Positions 43,975 through 51,560 of a DNA stretch of 64,000 nucleotides are shown here, in pieces. The DNA is taken from assembly GCF_900142175.1 (NCBI RefSeq), contig NZ_FQZX01000001.1, positions 1,426,001 through 1,490,000 on the forward strand, in the 5' to 3' direction. This DNA comes from Maribacter aquivivus (GTDB lineage Bacteria; Bacteroidota; Bacteroidia; Flavobacteriales; Flavobacteriaceae). The notes beneath the pieces are model-generated. The model searched no databases, was not told where the DNA came from, and saw nothing but the letters and a program-made list of their open reading frames with translations. Position 1 is the stretch's first letter. Each line of letters begins with the position of its first letter. The position numbers were made by a program, and so were the translations under genes.

Positions 43975-45114
43975 TTGAAACTATTTTTTATTTCAATACT
44001 ACTATTAGTACTGTTCAAAGCCGAAGCGCAATCTTCGGCTTTGGCTGTTGCAGATAGTTTGTATGTTGTCGGTAATTATTCAAAAGCGATTAATGCCTAT
44101 TCAGAAGTTGGCGGACTTTCTGCTGCGCTTCAGATTGCAAGAAGTTACAATGCCGTTGGCAATTATGAGAAGGCAATTACTCAATATCAATACGTTGTCG
44201 ATGAAGATGTTGAAAATCAACTCGCGCAATTTGAACTTGGGAAATTATTACTGAAAGTAAAAAGGTTTGAAGAGGCAAAATCTGTGTTTAAAAATTTGTC
44301 TAATCTGAATACGACTAATCCTGAGTTTCAGTTTTATTTGGGGGAAGTCAATCGTCATCTAGATATAACAGATGAAAGTATAAAGCAATACAAAAAAGTA
44401 ATTAAATTAGATAGTACCCATCTTAGAAGTCTGTTTCAACTTGCAAAACATTACACTATTAAACGAGAGCGAGACAAGGCCTTAAAGTACATAATGCAGG
44501 GTTTAGATTATTATGAGAATGATGTATCCCTCATAAATTTGCATGCATTGGTGCTATTTAACGATGCTCAATATGAGAAGGCGATTCCACTATTTGAACG
44601 GGTTTTAGCGCTAGGGGAAGATAAAAGTTACGTATTTGAAAAATTAGGAATTTCTTATAACAAGAATTGGGAGTTTAAAAAAGCTAAAGAAGCTTATGCT
44701 ATTTTATTGAAAAGAGATGATACTAATTCACAAACCTATTTTGACCTAGCAAGCGTTTATCAAAAAGAAAGTAAATTAGATAGCGCCAAGATTTTCATTA
44801 ACAAAGCAATGGCAGTTCAAAAACCCATTTTCGCGAATGGTTATAATCAATTGGCATATATCGCCCGTGAGCAAAAAGATTTTAAAACAGCATTCAAATT
44901 CTTCGAAATGGCACATCAAGAAGATAAATCTGACGCGCGTATTTATTACAATATAGCCACTACATATGATCAGTTTGGTTCTAATCTGCAGAAGAAATTA
45001 GGCTATTATGAGAATTTCTTAAAGCACTACCCGAACGAGCATCCATTCTATTACGAAACTGCTAGAAAACGAATCTCAGAGTTAAAGGAGGAAATCCATT
45101 TTGCTAAAGAATAA
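43975..45114 (+). CDS. TPR repeat protein, secreted
   Basis: 379 residues starting with a TTG placed directly after the stop of the M56 gene, so translation is coupled. A signal peptide (KLFFISILLLVLFKAEAQ) is followed by tandem tetratricopeptide repeats through most of the length (KAINAYSEVGGLSAALQIARSY, KAITQYQYVVDEDVENQLAQFELGKLL, KAIPLFERVLALGEDKSYVFEKLG and others). TPR proteins act as scaffolds. Its position third in the operon suggests a role in the same periplasmic signalling unit, or as envelope assembly factor; not provable here. Confidence 0.85.
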   Translation: MKLFFISILLLVLFKAEAQSSALAVADSLYVVGNYSKAINAYSEVGGLSAALQIARSYNAVGNYEKAITQYQYVVDEDVENQLAQFELGKLLLKVKRFEEAKSVFKNLSNLNTTNPEFQFYLGEVNRHLDITDESIKQYKKVIKLDSTHLRSLFQLAKHYTIKRERDKALKYIMQGLDYYENDVSLINLHALVLFNDAQYEKAIPLFERVLALGEDKSYVFEKLGISYNKNWEFKKAKEAYAILLKRDDTNSQTYFDLASVYQKESKLDSAKIFINKAMAVQKPIFANGYNQLAYIAREQKDFKTAFKFFEMAHQEDKSDARIYYNIATTYDQFGSNLQKKLGYYENFLKHYPNEHPFYYETARKRISELKEEIHFAKE

Positions 45115-45156
45115 ACTCCTTAAAAAAATCGTAATTTCACCTGTAGAATAGGTGTA

Positions 45157-45633
45157 ATGAAACGAGTTGTATTTTTTCTTTTAATCATACTGATAAGTTC
45201 ATGTTCGTTCTTTGACTCAAAACAAAAAAGAACGCAAGAGCTTATAGATGAGGAATTGCGCCATATGGATTGGAACAGTGTAGATTCTTATCCTTTTTTC
45301 TATACTTGTGATGAAGCGGTTACCAAAGAACAGCAGCGAATTTGCTTTGAAGAAACCTTAATCTCCCATTTTCAAGAAACCTTAAATGATTTTGAATTCA
45401 CCTTGACCGATAAGGAAAGTGAAACCGTTGAGGTTATTTTTGTTATTGATACCCTAGGTAAAATAAGAGTTGCCGATATTTATAAAAATGAGCTAGTATT
45501 AAATCAGATGCCAGAATTTGATGGTGTTATTACGCAAAGCTTAAAGAATCTTCCTAAACTTGCACCCGCTTTAAAAAGAGGAATTCCGGTGAATACTAAA
45601 TATCGAATTCCAGTTCAATTAAATACAAACTAA
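45157..45633 (+). CDS. lipoprotein with TonB C-terminal-like domain
   Basis: 158 residues. A lipoprotein signal ends with SSCSFF (lipobox ISSC). The mature part has EETLISHFQETL, then VEVIFVIDTLGKIRVADIYKN and a final PKLAPALKRGIPVNTKYRIPVQL, the beta-alpha-beta pattern seen in TonB C-terminal domains and in the neighbouring M56 protein. A true TonB would have an N-terminal anchor and Pro-rich linker, which are lacking. It follows the TPR gene by 42 bases and probably belongs to that unit. Confidence 0.72.
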   Translation: MKRVVFFLLIILISSCSFFDSKQKRTQELIDEELRHMDWNSVDSYPFFYTCDEAVTKEQQRICFEETLISHFQETLNDFEFTLTDKESETVEVIFVIDTLGKIRVADIYKNELVLNQMPEFDGVITQSLKNLPKLAPALKRGIPVNTKYRIPVQLNTN

Positions 45634-45638
45634 GCATT

Positions 45639-46196
45639 TTGGCGAACGAGAAAATAATATTGGGTATTGACCCAGGTACTACTATTATGGGTTTCGGACT
45701 CATAAAAGTGGTCGGTAAAAAGATGGAGTTTATTCAAATGAACGAACTACTACTTCAAAAATATAGCGATCCATATACCAAACTAAAGCTCATATTTGAG
45801 CGTACCATAGAGTTAATTGACACCTATCACCCAGATGAGATTGCAATAGAAGCACCTTTCTTTGGTAAGAACGTACAATCGATGCTCAAACTAGGTAGAG
45901 CACAAGGCGTAGCCATGGCAGCGGGGCTATCGCGTCAAATACCTATTACTGAATACTTGCCCAAAAAAATTAAAATGGCAGTTACCGGAAATGGTAATGC
46001 CAGTAAAGAACAAGTAGCGAAAATGCTACAAAGCGTATTGGGACTAAAAACACTTCCAAAAAACCTTGATAGCACCGATGGTTTGGCTGCTGCTGTATGC
46101 CATTTTTATAATCAAGGTAGAATTGATGTGGTCGGTAAAAGCTACTCTGGTTGGGATGCTTTTGTAAAACAAAATGAGAAAAGAGTTAAAAAATAG
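45639..46196 (+). CDS. ruvC: Holliday junction endonuclease RuvC
   Basis: 185 residues; resolves Holliday junctions with RuvAB. The four catalytic acids are visible: Asp11 in GIDPGTT, Glu71 in AIEAPFFGKN, and Asp144/Asp147 in NLDSTDGLAAAVCH. The start is a TTG at 45639, five bases after the upstream lipoprotein stop; the next residues ANEKIILGIDPG fit the family. The left inverted repeat of an insertion unit begins at the base after its TAG stop. Confidence 0.96.
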   Translation: MANEKIILGIDPGTTIMGFGLIKVVGKKMEFIQMNELLLQKYSDPYTKLKLIFERTIELIDTYHPDEIAIEAPFFGKNVQSMLKLGRAQGVAMAAGLSRQIPITEYLPKKIKMAVTGNGNASKEQVAKMLQSVLGLKTLPKNLDSTDGLAAAVCHFYNQGRIDVVGKSYSGWDAFVKQNEKRVKK

Positions 46197-46238
46197 TTTT
46201 CAGTGGGCAGTAACAGTATTCAGTAAACAGTTGACAGT
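46197..46238. repeat. left inverted repeat of the four-helix-bundle unit
   Basis: 42 bases beginning TTTTCAGTGGGCAGTA and ending AACAGTTGACAGT, built from CAGT-like repeats. Pairs with 46684-46745. Confidence 0.8.
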
Positions 46239-46315
46239 ATGAGTTATCAGCAATAGCGTTAAGTAATTGATATACATATTTAGAAGTAGTACGCGGTAAC
46301 CATTAAAAACAATTT

Positions 46316-46681
46316 ATGCAGTTTCAAGATTTATTGGCTTATAAAAAGTCTTTTGCATTAGCAATGAAGATTTTTAATATTTCAAAATCCTTTCCTAAAG
46401 AAGAGAAATATTCCTTGACTGACCAAATTAGACGTTCCTCTAGAAGTGTAAGTGCTAATATTGCAGAAGCATATCGTAAAAGAAGTTATCCTAAGCATTT
46501 TGTAAGTAAGTTGACAGATAGTGACGCGGAAAATTCAGAAACTCAAACCTGGCTAGAGTTTGCATTTAAATGTGACTATATTGACCAAATAACATTTAAT
46601 GATTTTATAAAAGATAGTGAAGAAGTTGGTAAGCTGTTAAACTATATGATTAATAACCCAAGTAAATTTGGTTCAAACTAA
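46316..46681 (+). CDS. four-helix bundle protein (23S rRNA intervening-sequence/S23 family)
   Basis: 121 residues, all helical. The family signature is clear: FQDLLAYKKSFALAMKIFNISKSFPKEEKYSLTDQIRRSSRSVSANIAEAYRKRS, then a second pair of helices ending LLNYMINNPSKFGSN. PF05635 proteins were first found as ORFs in intervening sequences of 23S rRNA and are widespread as solitary genes in Bacteroidota; they share fold with the retroelement accessory protein Avd. Molecular function is not established. Here it is enclosed by 42-base inverted repeats, which supports the view that these genes move as small units. Confidence 0.9.
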   Translation: MQFQDLLAYKKSFALAMKIFNISKSFPKEEKYSLTDQIRRSSRSVSANIAEAYRKRSYPKHFVSKLTDSDAENSETQTWLEFAFKCDYIDQITFNDFIKDSEEVGKLLNYMINNPSKFGSN

Positions 46682-46683
46682 TA

Positions 46684-46745
46684 ACTGTAAACTGTTTACT
46701 GAATACTGGTACTGCCTACTGAATACTGGTACTGCCCACTGAAAA
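46684..46745. repeat. right inverted repeat with internal 20-base tandem duplication
   Basis: Contains ACTGAATACTGGTACTGCC(T/C) twice in tandem (46698-46717 and 46718-46737), flanked by ACTGTAAACTGTTT and ACTGAAAA. Apart from the extra tandem copy, reverse complement of the left arm. Ends 8 bases before the hemW ATG. Confidence 0.8.
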
Positions 46746-46753
46746 CTGAAAAT

Positions 46754-47890
46754 ATGTCCGGTATCTACATCCACATTCCATTTTGCAAACAAGCATGTCA
46801 CTATTGTGATTTTCATTTTTCTACCACTATGGGGAAGAAAGAGGCGATGGTGAGTGCATTATGCAGAGAATTGGAACTACGAAAAGAGGAGTTCTCTAAT
46901 GTCGTTGTAGAGACAATCTATTTTGGTGGAGGAACGCCGTCTGTTTTAGAGACTGAGGAAATTGAGCAGTTGATATATGCGGTTCGTGAGCATTATGATA
47001 TTGTAGACAATCCGGAAATTACGTTAGAGGCGAATCCTGATGATTTATCCGAAGAGAAAATACTGCAGCTGGCAGCTAGCCCTATAAACAGGTTGAGTAT
47101 CGGAATTCAATCATTTTTTGAGGAAGATTTAAAGCTGATGAACAGGGCGCATAATGCCTTAGAGGCAGAAAAAAGTCTTCAACTGGCTAGTGAGCATTTT
47201 GATAACATTTCCATTGACCTTATTTACGGAATGCCCAATATGACTTTAGATCGTTGGAAACAGAATATTGATAAAGCACTCGTTTTCGGGATTCCGCATA
47301 TCTCAAGTTATGCCCTTACGGTAGAGCCCAAAACCGCACTGGCGAAGTTTGTGGAGGATGGATTGATTACCCCCACCACCGATGAAGAAACCCAAGAGCA
47401 TTTTAACTTATTGAACGATACTTTATTGGCAGCAGGATTTGATTGTTATGAGATTTCCAATTTTGGAAAACCTGGGTATTACTCTAAAAATAATTCCGCC
47501 TATTGGCAGCAAAAAAAGTATATAGGTATTGGTCCGTCTGCACATTCTTTTGACGGTGTACGTAGAGGGTGGAATATTAATAATAATCCAAAATACATAA
47601 AATCGATAGGACAAGGTATAGTACCTATGGAGGTTGAGGTGCTTTCTGCTACCGATAAATATAATGAATATGTAATGACAGGTTTACGTACTATTTGGGG
47701 AGTATCTTTAAGTAGAATTTCCGCCGAATTCGGACCTAAATTTAAAGAGTACGCCTTAATGCAAGCAGATAAATATATAGAAGAGCATTTACTTTTTGTT
47801 GATGGCGACGACATCCTCAAAACTACCAAAAAAGGTATGTTTTTAGCTGATGGTATTGCCGCAGATTTATTTATGGTGAATTTGAAATAA
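46754..47890 (+). CDS. hemW: radical SAM heme chaperone HemW
   Basis: 378 residues. The radical SAM Cys triplet is Cys11, Cys15 and Cys18 in FCKQACHYCDF, with IYFGGGTPS and ITLEANPDD downstream and RLSIGIQSF typical of HemN/HemW. It has the HemW C-terminal domain (NEYVMTGLRTIWGVSL). HemW was long annotated as coproporphyrinogen oxidase but binds heme and acts as a heme chaperone; the extra Cys of true HemN is absent. It is separated from ruvC only by the repeat-bounded unit. Confidence 0.95.
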   Translation: MSGIYIHIPFCKQACHYCDFHFSTTMGKKEAMVSALCRELELRKEEFSNVVVETIYFGGGTPSVLETEEIEQLIYAVREHYDIVDNPEITLEANPDDLSEEKILQLAASPINRLSIGIQSFFEEDLKLMNRAHNALEAEKSLQLASEHFDNISIDLIYGMPNMTLDRWKQNIDKALVFGIPHISSYALTVEPKTALAKFVEDGLITPTTDEETQEHFNLLNDTLLAAGFDCYEISNFGKPGYYSKNNSAYWQQKKYIGIGPSAHSFDGVRRGWNINNNPKYIKSIGQGIVPMEVEVLSATDKYNEYVMTGLRTIWGVSLSRISAEFGPKFKEYALMQADKYIEEHLLFVDGDDILKTTKKGMFLADGIAADLFMVNLK

Positions 47891-47902
47891 CATATAACGC
47901 AC

Positions 47903-48028
47903 TGTCAGTTCGAGTGGTTTTTTATTGGAGTGAAACGGAAATAATAAATAGTATCGAGAACAGGGCTAGGAACATACGAGTTCTCGATACAAATTTTCTC
48001 GTTCCTCGTAAATTCACTCGAAGTGACA
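47903..48028. repeat. palindromic repeat, copy A
   Basis: 126 bases with ends TGTCAGTTCGAGTG and CACTCGAAGTGACA (13/14 inverted match) and an inner pair GTATCGAGAAC/GTTCTCGATAC, so the whole can fold into one long imperfect hairpin with an 18-base apex. Followed by a 46-base spacer that recurs after copy B. Confidence 0.85.
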
Positions 48029-48074
48029 TGAGTACTAGAAACAATCATTTTGCTAGGGTTAATGTTAAACGTTT

Positions 48075-48516
48075 TGTCAGTTCGAGTGTTTTCTGCAAGA
48101 AAATGTATCGAGAACAGGTTCGGAACACGAATACCCCTCGTTCTTACTAAAACTTCTTTTTTGCGAGGTTTGGTAAATCATCATACTCCCCATTAATAAG
48201 TGCTTGTTTCTTCACTTTTGACCATTTTTTTATCCGTTTTTCTGTTTCTATAGCCATATTTGGGTCAGTTAATTCACAATAATAAACAAGATTTACAGGT
48301 CTTCTTTTGCTTGTGTAACTATCCTTATACTTTCCAGATTGATGAGATTCTAACCTTTGAGTTAGGTTAGAAGTTATTCCAGTATAAAAGCTGTTGTCAG
48401 CACATTCCAATATATAAACATAGTAAGTAATCACCTTTTCAATTTACGATTTAGATTGTTCATACGAGTTCTCGATACAAATTTTATCGTACCTCAAAAA
48501 TTCACTCGAAGTGACA
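48075..48516. repeat. palindromic repeat, copy B, split at the apex by a GIY-YIG gene
   Basis: Left half 48075 to about 48130 (TGTCAGTTCGAGTG to GGAACACGA) and right half about 48462-48516 (CATACGAGTTCTCGATAC to CACTCGAAGTGACA) are the two arms of one element. About 330 bases holding only the GIY-YIG gene lie between them at the position of the hairpin apex. Confidence 0.8.
48147..48434 (-). CDS. small GIY-YIG nuclease domain protein
   Basis: 95 residues, GTG start. A single GIY-YIG domain of the short class: YYVYILECADNSFYTGIT, RLESHQSG, then RRPVNLVYYCELTDPNMAIETEKRIKKW with the conserved Glu, and a Lys-rich tail. It is a relative, not a copy, of the GIY-YIG protein at 1225-1488. Role unknown; the domain family cuts or binds DNA. 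Its location inside the apex of a palindromic repeat suggests that it inserted there or that repeat and gene travel together. Confidence 0.9.
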   Translation of the reverse strand: MITYYVYILECADNSFYTGITSNLTQRLESHQSGKYKDSYTSKRRPVNLVYYCELTDPNMAIETEKRIKKWSKVKKQALINGEYDDLPNLAKKKF

Positions 48517-48562
48517 TGAGTGCTAGAAACAATCATTTTGTTAGGGTTAATATTATACGTTT

Positions 48563-48688
48563 TGTCTTTTCGAGTGATTTTTTATTGAAGTGGAACGGAA
48601 ATATAAAATTGTATCGCGAACAGGTTTGGTGTACGCGAGCTTCTCGATACAAATTTACTCGTACCTCGAAAATTCACTCGAAGTGACA
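48563..48688. repeat. palindromic repeat, copy C
   Basis: 126 bases, same arms as copy A with changes (left end TGTCTTTTCGAGTG, inner GTATCGCGAAC/GCTTCTCGATAC, right end CACTCGAAGTGACA). Lies 46 bases after copy B with the same spacer in between as after copy A. Confidence 0.85.
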
Positions 48689-48718
48689 TTGGAGCAATAG
48701 ATTAAAAAATAAATGTTT

Positions 48719-48780
48719 TGTCAGTTCGAGTGTTTTCTGCAAGAAAATGTATCGAGAACAGGTATGGAACACGAATACTT
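48719..48780. repeat. palindromic repeat, copy D, left half only
   Basis: Starts TGTCAGTTCGAGTG and ends about GGAACACGAATAC, nearly identical to the left half of copy B and ending at the same internal point where the GIY-YIG gene begins in copy B. The right arm is missing. Confidence 0.75.
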
Positions 48781-48867
48781 ATCTCTTCTATATTCTTTAA
48801 TTATAACCGCGCAAAAAGTTGTAATTTTCTTATCTCAAAGCTATCATGTAAATTGAGGTTAAATACA

Positions 48868-49614
48868 ATGAAAACTACCATAACCCATAATGCTAAAGAG
48901 TACGAAATAGACTTGTCTAAACCCTTGGACATTTCCATATCTATTACTAATAAAGACAATAATGTAAACGCTTGGTATGTTGATGCTCCAACAATAGAGC
49001 CTCATAGAGAAGCTAATTTTACGGGCAGTATTGTGGCAGGATCTAGTACTAATTTTTATGACATTTCTTTCAATCCGCATTCTCATGGTACACATACGGA
49101 GTGTGTAGGGCATATATCTGCTGAGCATCAATCTGTAAATCAAAATTTACAGCAGTTCTTCTTTTTGGCTGAGGTGATTACTGTACATCCATCCGAAGAA
49201 AATGGAGATTTAGTAATTACGAAAAAACAACTTAAAAATGCATTGGGTAATCATACTCCAACAGCATTAGTTATACGAACGTTACCTAATACCGTATCAA
49301 AACGAAATAGGCAGTATTCGCATACTAACCCGCCTTACATATTAGAAGATGCGATGGTGTTTATAAGAGAATTGGGTGTGGAGCATTTGTTGATAGACCT
49401 ACCATCTGTCGATAAAGAAAAAGATGATGGCAAGCTTTTGGCCCATAAAGCCTTTTGGGACTTCAACGGTGAGGTAAGGCTAGAGGCTACTATAACCGAA
49501 TTTATTTTTGTGCCAGATAAAATTGTTGATGGTCCGTACTTTTTAAACTTGCAGGTAGCACCCTTTGAAAATGATGCTAGCCCAAGTAGACCGGTACTTT
49601 ATAAAGTAGAATAA
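48868..49614 (+). CDS. cyclase family protein (kynurenine formamidase-like)
   Basis: 248 residues from the ATG at 48868; an open frame extends upstream into repeat copy D but is not conserved coding. The metal-binding motif HSHGTHTECVGH (HxGTHxE...H) defines PF04199, which includes kynurenine formamidase and related hydrolases. LLIDLPSVDKEKDDGKLLAHKAFW is the second conserved block. The reaction is uncertain; hydrolysis of an amide or lactone is expected. DUF4260 follows 2 bases later, so an operon starts here. Confidence 0.88.
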   Translation: MKTTITHNAKEYEIDLSKPLDISISITNKDNNVNAWYVDAPTIEPHREANFTGSIVAGSSTNFYDISFNPHSHGTHTECVGHISAEHQSVNQNLQQFFFLAEVITVHPSEENGDLVITKKQLKNALGNHTPTALVIRTLPNTVSKRNRQYSHTNPPYILEDAMVFIRELGVEHLLIDLPSVDKEKDDGKLLAHKAFWDFNGEVRLEATITEFIFVPDKIVDGPYFLNLQVAPFENDASPSRPVLYKVE

Positions 49615-49616
49615 TC

Positions 49617-49976
49617 ATGAAAAACGTATTGAAATTAGAAGAGTTTGCCTTATTGATTCTGGGTATTTTTATGTTCGGCTTATTAGGGTATCAATGGTGG
49701 TGGTTGCCAGTTTTAATATTGACCCCAGATATATCTATGTTGGGTTATTTACTAGGTTCAAAAATGGGCGCAGTTTGCTATAACGTTTTTCATCACAGAG
49801 GTGTAGCCATACTTTTATACTTTGTAGGTATCTATTTTATGTTGCCCATAATGCAATTAATAGGTACAATTCTTTTTATACATATAGCCATGGACCGTAT
49901 CTTTGGCTACGGACTCAAATATGATAAAGGGTTCAAGTTTACTCATTTAGGAGAAATAGGAAGTAAAAATGGATAA
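49617..49976 (+). CDS. DUF4260 family membrane protein
   Basis: 119 residues, three to four membrane segments. LKLEEFALLILGIFMFGLLGYQWWWLPVLILTPDISMLGYLLG and the HHRGVAI motif are the DUF4260 pattern; the protein ends IAMDRIFGYGLKYDKGFKFTHLG as family members do. Function unknown. It overlaps the next gene by 8 bases, so translation is coupled. Confidence 0.88.
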   Translation: MKNVLKLEEFALLILGIFMFGLLGYQWWWLPVLILTPDISMLGYLLGSKMGAVCYNVFHHRGVAILLYFVGIYFMLPIMQLIGTILFIHIAMDRIFGYGLKYDKGFKFTHLGEIGSKNG

Positions 49977-50589
49977 TATTTTTGATACCATTCTTGGTTT
50001 AGTTTTAGGTGCAATTGGCATGTATTGGCTTTTTAATTTTTTTAAAGGCAAGAAAAGTAAAGAGATAACAACGCACCAGTCTACAGTGTTATTAGAGAAA
50101 ATGAAAAGTGTTTGCAAGTTGATATCTGTAGAAGGTGAGTTTGCCGAAATATACAAATATGAAAATGTAAAAGATTTTTTAAGTCTAGTAAGTAGCAAAA
50201 AGAAAGCATTGGTGGTTATAAAGGCGAAAGCGCATATAGGTTATGATTTAAGCAAGCTTTTAATGCATACCGATGAAAGTAAGAAAATAATTATACTAGA
50301 TAATTTTCCGCAGCCAGAAGTATTGAGTATTGAACCTGAGCTAGAGTTTTACGATGTAAAAAGCGGATTTTTCAATTTTTTTGCCCCAGATGATCTTACT
50401 AAACTTAATGCAGAGGCGAAAGCACATATACGCGAAAAAATTCCGGAAAGTGGCTTGATGGATACTGCTAGAAAAGAGGCTTTGCAGACAGTTTTGATTA
50501 TGGAAAAAATAGTAGAAACTATTGGGTGGACATTAGATTATTCTGCGCTTGAAATTCCGCAAAAGCAAATTGACTTACTCGCAAAATAA
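49969..50589 (+). CDS. DUF4230 family membrane-anchored protein
   Basis: 206 residues. One N-terminal membrane helix (ILGLVLGAIGMYWLFNFF) anchors a domain with LLEKMKSVCKLISVEGEFAEIYKYE and KKALVVIKAKAHIGYDLSKL, the DUF4230 pattern. The C-terminal part is helical (AEAKAHIREKIPESGLMDTARKEALQTVLIM). Function unknown. Third gene of the cyclase-DUF4260-DUF4230 operon. Confidence 0.87.
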   Translation: MDNIFDTILGLVLGAIGMYWLFNFFKGKKSKEITTHQSTVLLEKMKSVCKLISVEGEFAEIYKYENVKDFLSLVSSKKKALVVIKAKAHIGYDLSKLLMHTDESKKIIILDNFPQPEVLSIEPELEFYDVKSGFFNFFAPDDLTKLNAEAKAHIREKIPESGLMDTARKEALQTVLIMEKIVETIGWTLDYSALEIPQKQIDLLAK

Positions 50590-50611
50590 CAATAAACAAC
50601 TAAAATTGATA

Positions 50612-51007
50612 ATGAAAAACGTAATTTGTATCCTTGTATTAACACTAATGACTACAGTAACTTTTGGTCAAAATGATAAAGAAATGACAGAATTCGATTC
50701 TAATTTTTCCCATACCGTATTTTTCTGGTTGAAAAACCCTGATAATCAGGCAGACCGTACCGCTTTTGAGACTTCATTACGTAAGTTTTTAGATAATTCC
50801 GGTTATGCTAAAACAAAATTTATTGGTACACCTCCAAGAGCTAGTAGAGATGTAGTAGATGGTTCATTTACCTATTCTTTAATTGTAAGTTTTGATTCTG
50901 CAGAGTCTCAACAAGCTTACCAAGATGAAGCTCCGCATAAACTGTTTATTGCAGAGTCGGAAAAGCTGTGGTCTAAAGTAATCGTTTACGATTCAACAGG
51001 AATCTAA
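50612..51007 (+). CDS. Dabb family (stress-responsive alpha/beta barrel) secreted protein
   Basis: 131 residues from the ATG at 50612. The signal peptide MKNVICILVLTLMTTVTFGQ justifies this start against an upstream in-frame start at 50549 that would overlap DUF4230. The mature part has SHTVFFWLKNPDNQADRTAFETSLRKFL and FTYSLIVSFDSAESQQAYQDEAPHKLFI, the dimeric ferredoxin-like Dabb fold. Role unknown. Begins 22 bases after the DUF4230 stop and probably shares its transcript. Confidence 0.85.
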   Translation: MKNVICILVLTLMTTVTFGQNDKEMTEFDSNFSHTVFFWLKNPDNQADRTAFETSLRKFLDNSGYAKTKFIGTPPRASRDVVDGSFTYSLIVSFDSAESQQAYQDEAPHKLFIAESEKLWSKVIVYDSTGI

Positions 51008-51016
51008 AATCAAACT

Positions 51017-51559
51017 ATGACTTTTAGAAAGGCTGCCGAAGTAGATGTTGAGAAAATAGCAACCTTACATTCGGTAAGCTGGCAGCAAAATTATAGAGAA
51101 TCTTTTAGTGACCATTTTTTAGATAATCTGGCATTCGAGAATAGATTGATTGAATGGAAAAAGCGCTTTGAGCATCCGTCAGATAATCAGTTTGTTTTTA
51201 TAGCAGAGGAAGATGGCGAGTTCTTGGGTTTTATGTGTGCCTATTTCAATCATGATATTCAATATGGAACATTGCTAGATAATTTACACGTAAGTCTTAA
51301 TACTCAAGGAAAAGGTATAGGTACAAAGTTAATAGCAGCTTTAGCGGAAGAAATTGTACAACGAAATGGAGAGAATGGCTTCTATTTATGGGTGTTAAAT
51401 ACCAACATTGCTGCAATTAAATATTATCAAAAGATAGGCGGCGTCGCAATTGAAACTGTTGAATCTAACGATATAGGTGATAAGACATTTTTAAAGATTA
51501 GATACTATTGGCAGAATGCCTCAGAGTTTTTAGAAAACGTAAGAGTCAAAAGATCATAA
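51017..51559 (+). CDS. GNAT family N-acetyltransferase
   Basis: 180 residues. FRKAAEVDVEKIATLHSVSWQQNYRESF is the N-terminal GNAT part; DNLHVSLNTQGKGIGTKLIAALAEE holds the acetyl-CoA binding QxxGxG motif, and NTNIAAIKYYQKIGG the usual NxxAxxxYxxxG. Acceptor unknown. It starts 9 bases after the Dabb gene, with the YjbR-type gene following after 1 base. Confidence 0.93.
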   Translation: MTFRKAAEVDVEKIATLHSVSWQQNYRESFSDHFLDNLAFENRLIEWKKRFEHPSDNQFVFIAEEDGEFLGFMCAYFNHDIQYGTLLDNLHVSLNTQGKGIGTKLIAALAEEIVQRNGENGFYLWVLNTNIAAIKYYQKIGGVAIETVESNDIGDKTFLKIRYYWQNASEFLENVRVKRS

Positions 51560-51560
51560 A

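Larger units (their letters stand above)
46197..46745 (+). mobile_element. repeat-bounded unit carrying a four-helix-bundle gene, inserted between ruvC and hemW
   Basis: A 549-bp unit whose ends are inverted repeats: the left arm 46197-46238 read in reverse complement equals the right arm 46684-46745 at 40 of 42 positions once one extra 20-base tandem copy is removed from the right arm. It holds one gene (46316-46681) and fills exactly the gap between the ruvC stop and the hemW start. No transposase. Calling it mobile is inference from the architecture. Confidence 0.55.

Noticed and set aside
46316..46681. Four-helix-bundle protein as Avd of a diversity-generating retroelement
   Set aside because: No reverse transcriptase, template repeat or variable repeat is present in the window.
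46684..46748. Tandem ACTGAATACTGGTACTGCC repeats as a CRISPR array
   Set aside because: Only two directly adjacent 20-base copies, no spacers, no cas genes; they are part of the inverted repeat of the four-helix-bundle unit.
47914..48150. Open frames across repeat copies A/B (47914-48150) and C (48456-48686) as genes
   Set aside because: They are translations of the palindromic repeat itself and share sequence only because the DNA repeats.
47903..48780. Repeat cluster as a CRISPR array
   Set aside because: Units are palindromes of about 126 bases separated by a recurring, not unique, spacer; no cas genes nearby.
48718..48867. N-terminal extension of the cyclase gene
   Set aside because: The first 50 codons run through repeat copy D and a gene-free leader; the conserved protein begins at the ATG at 48868.
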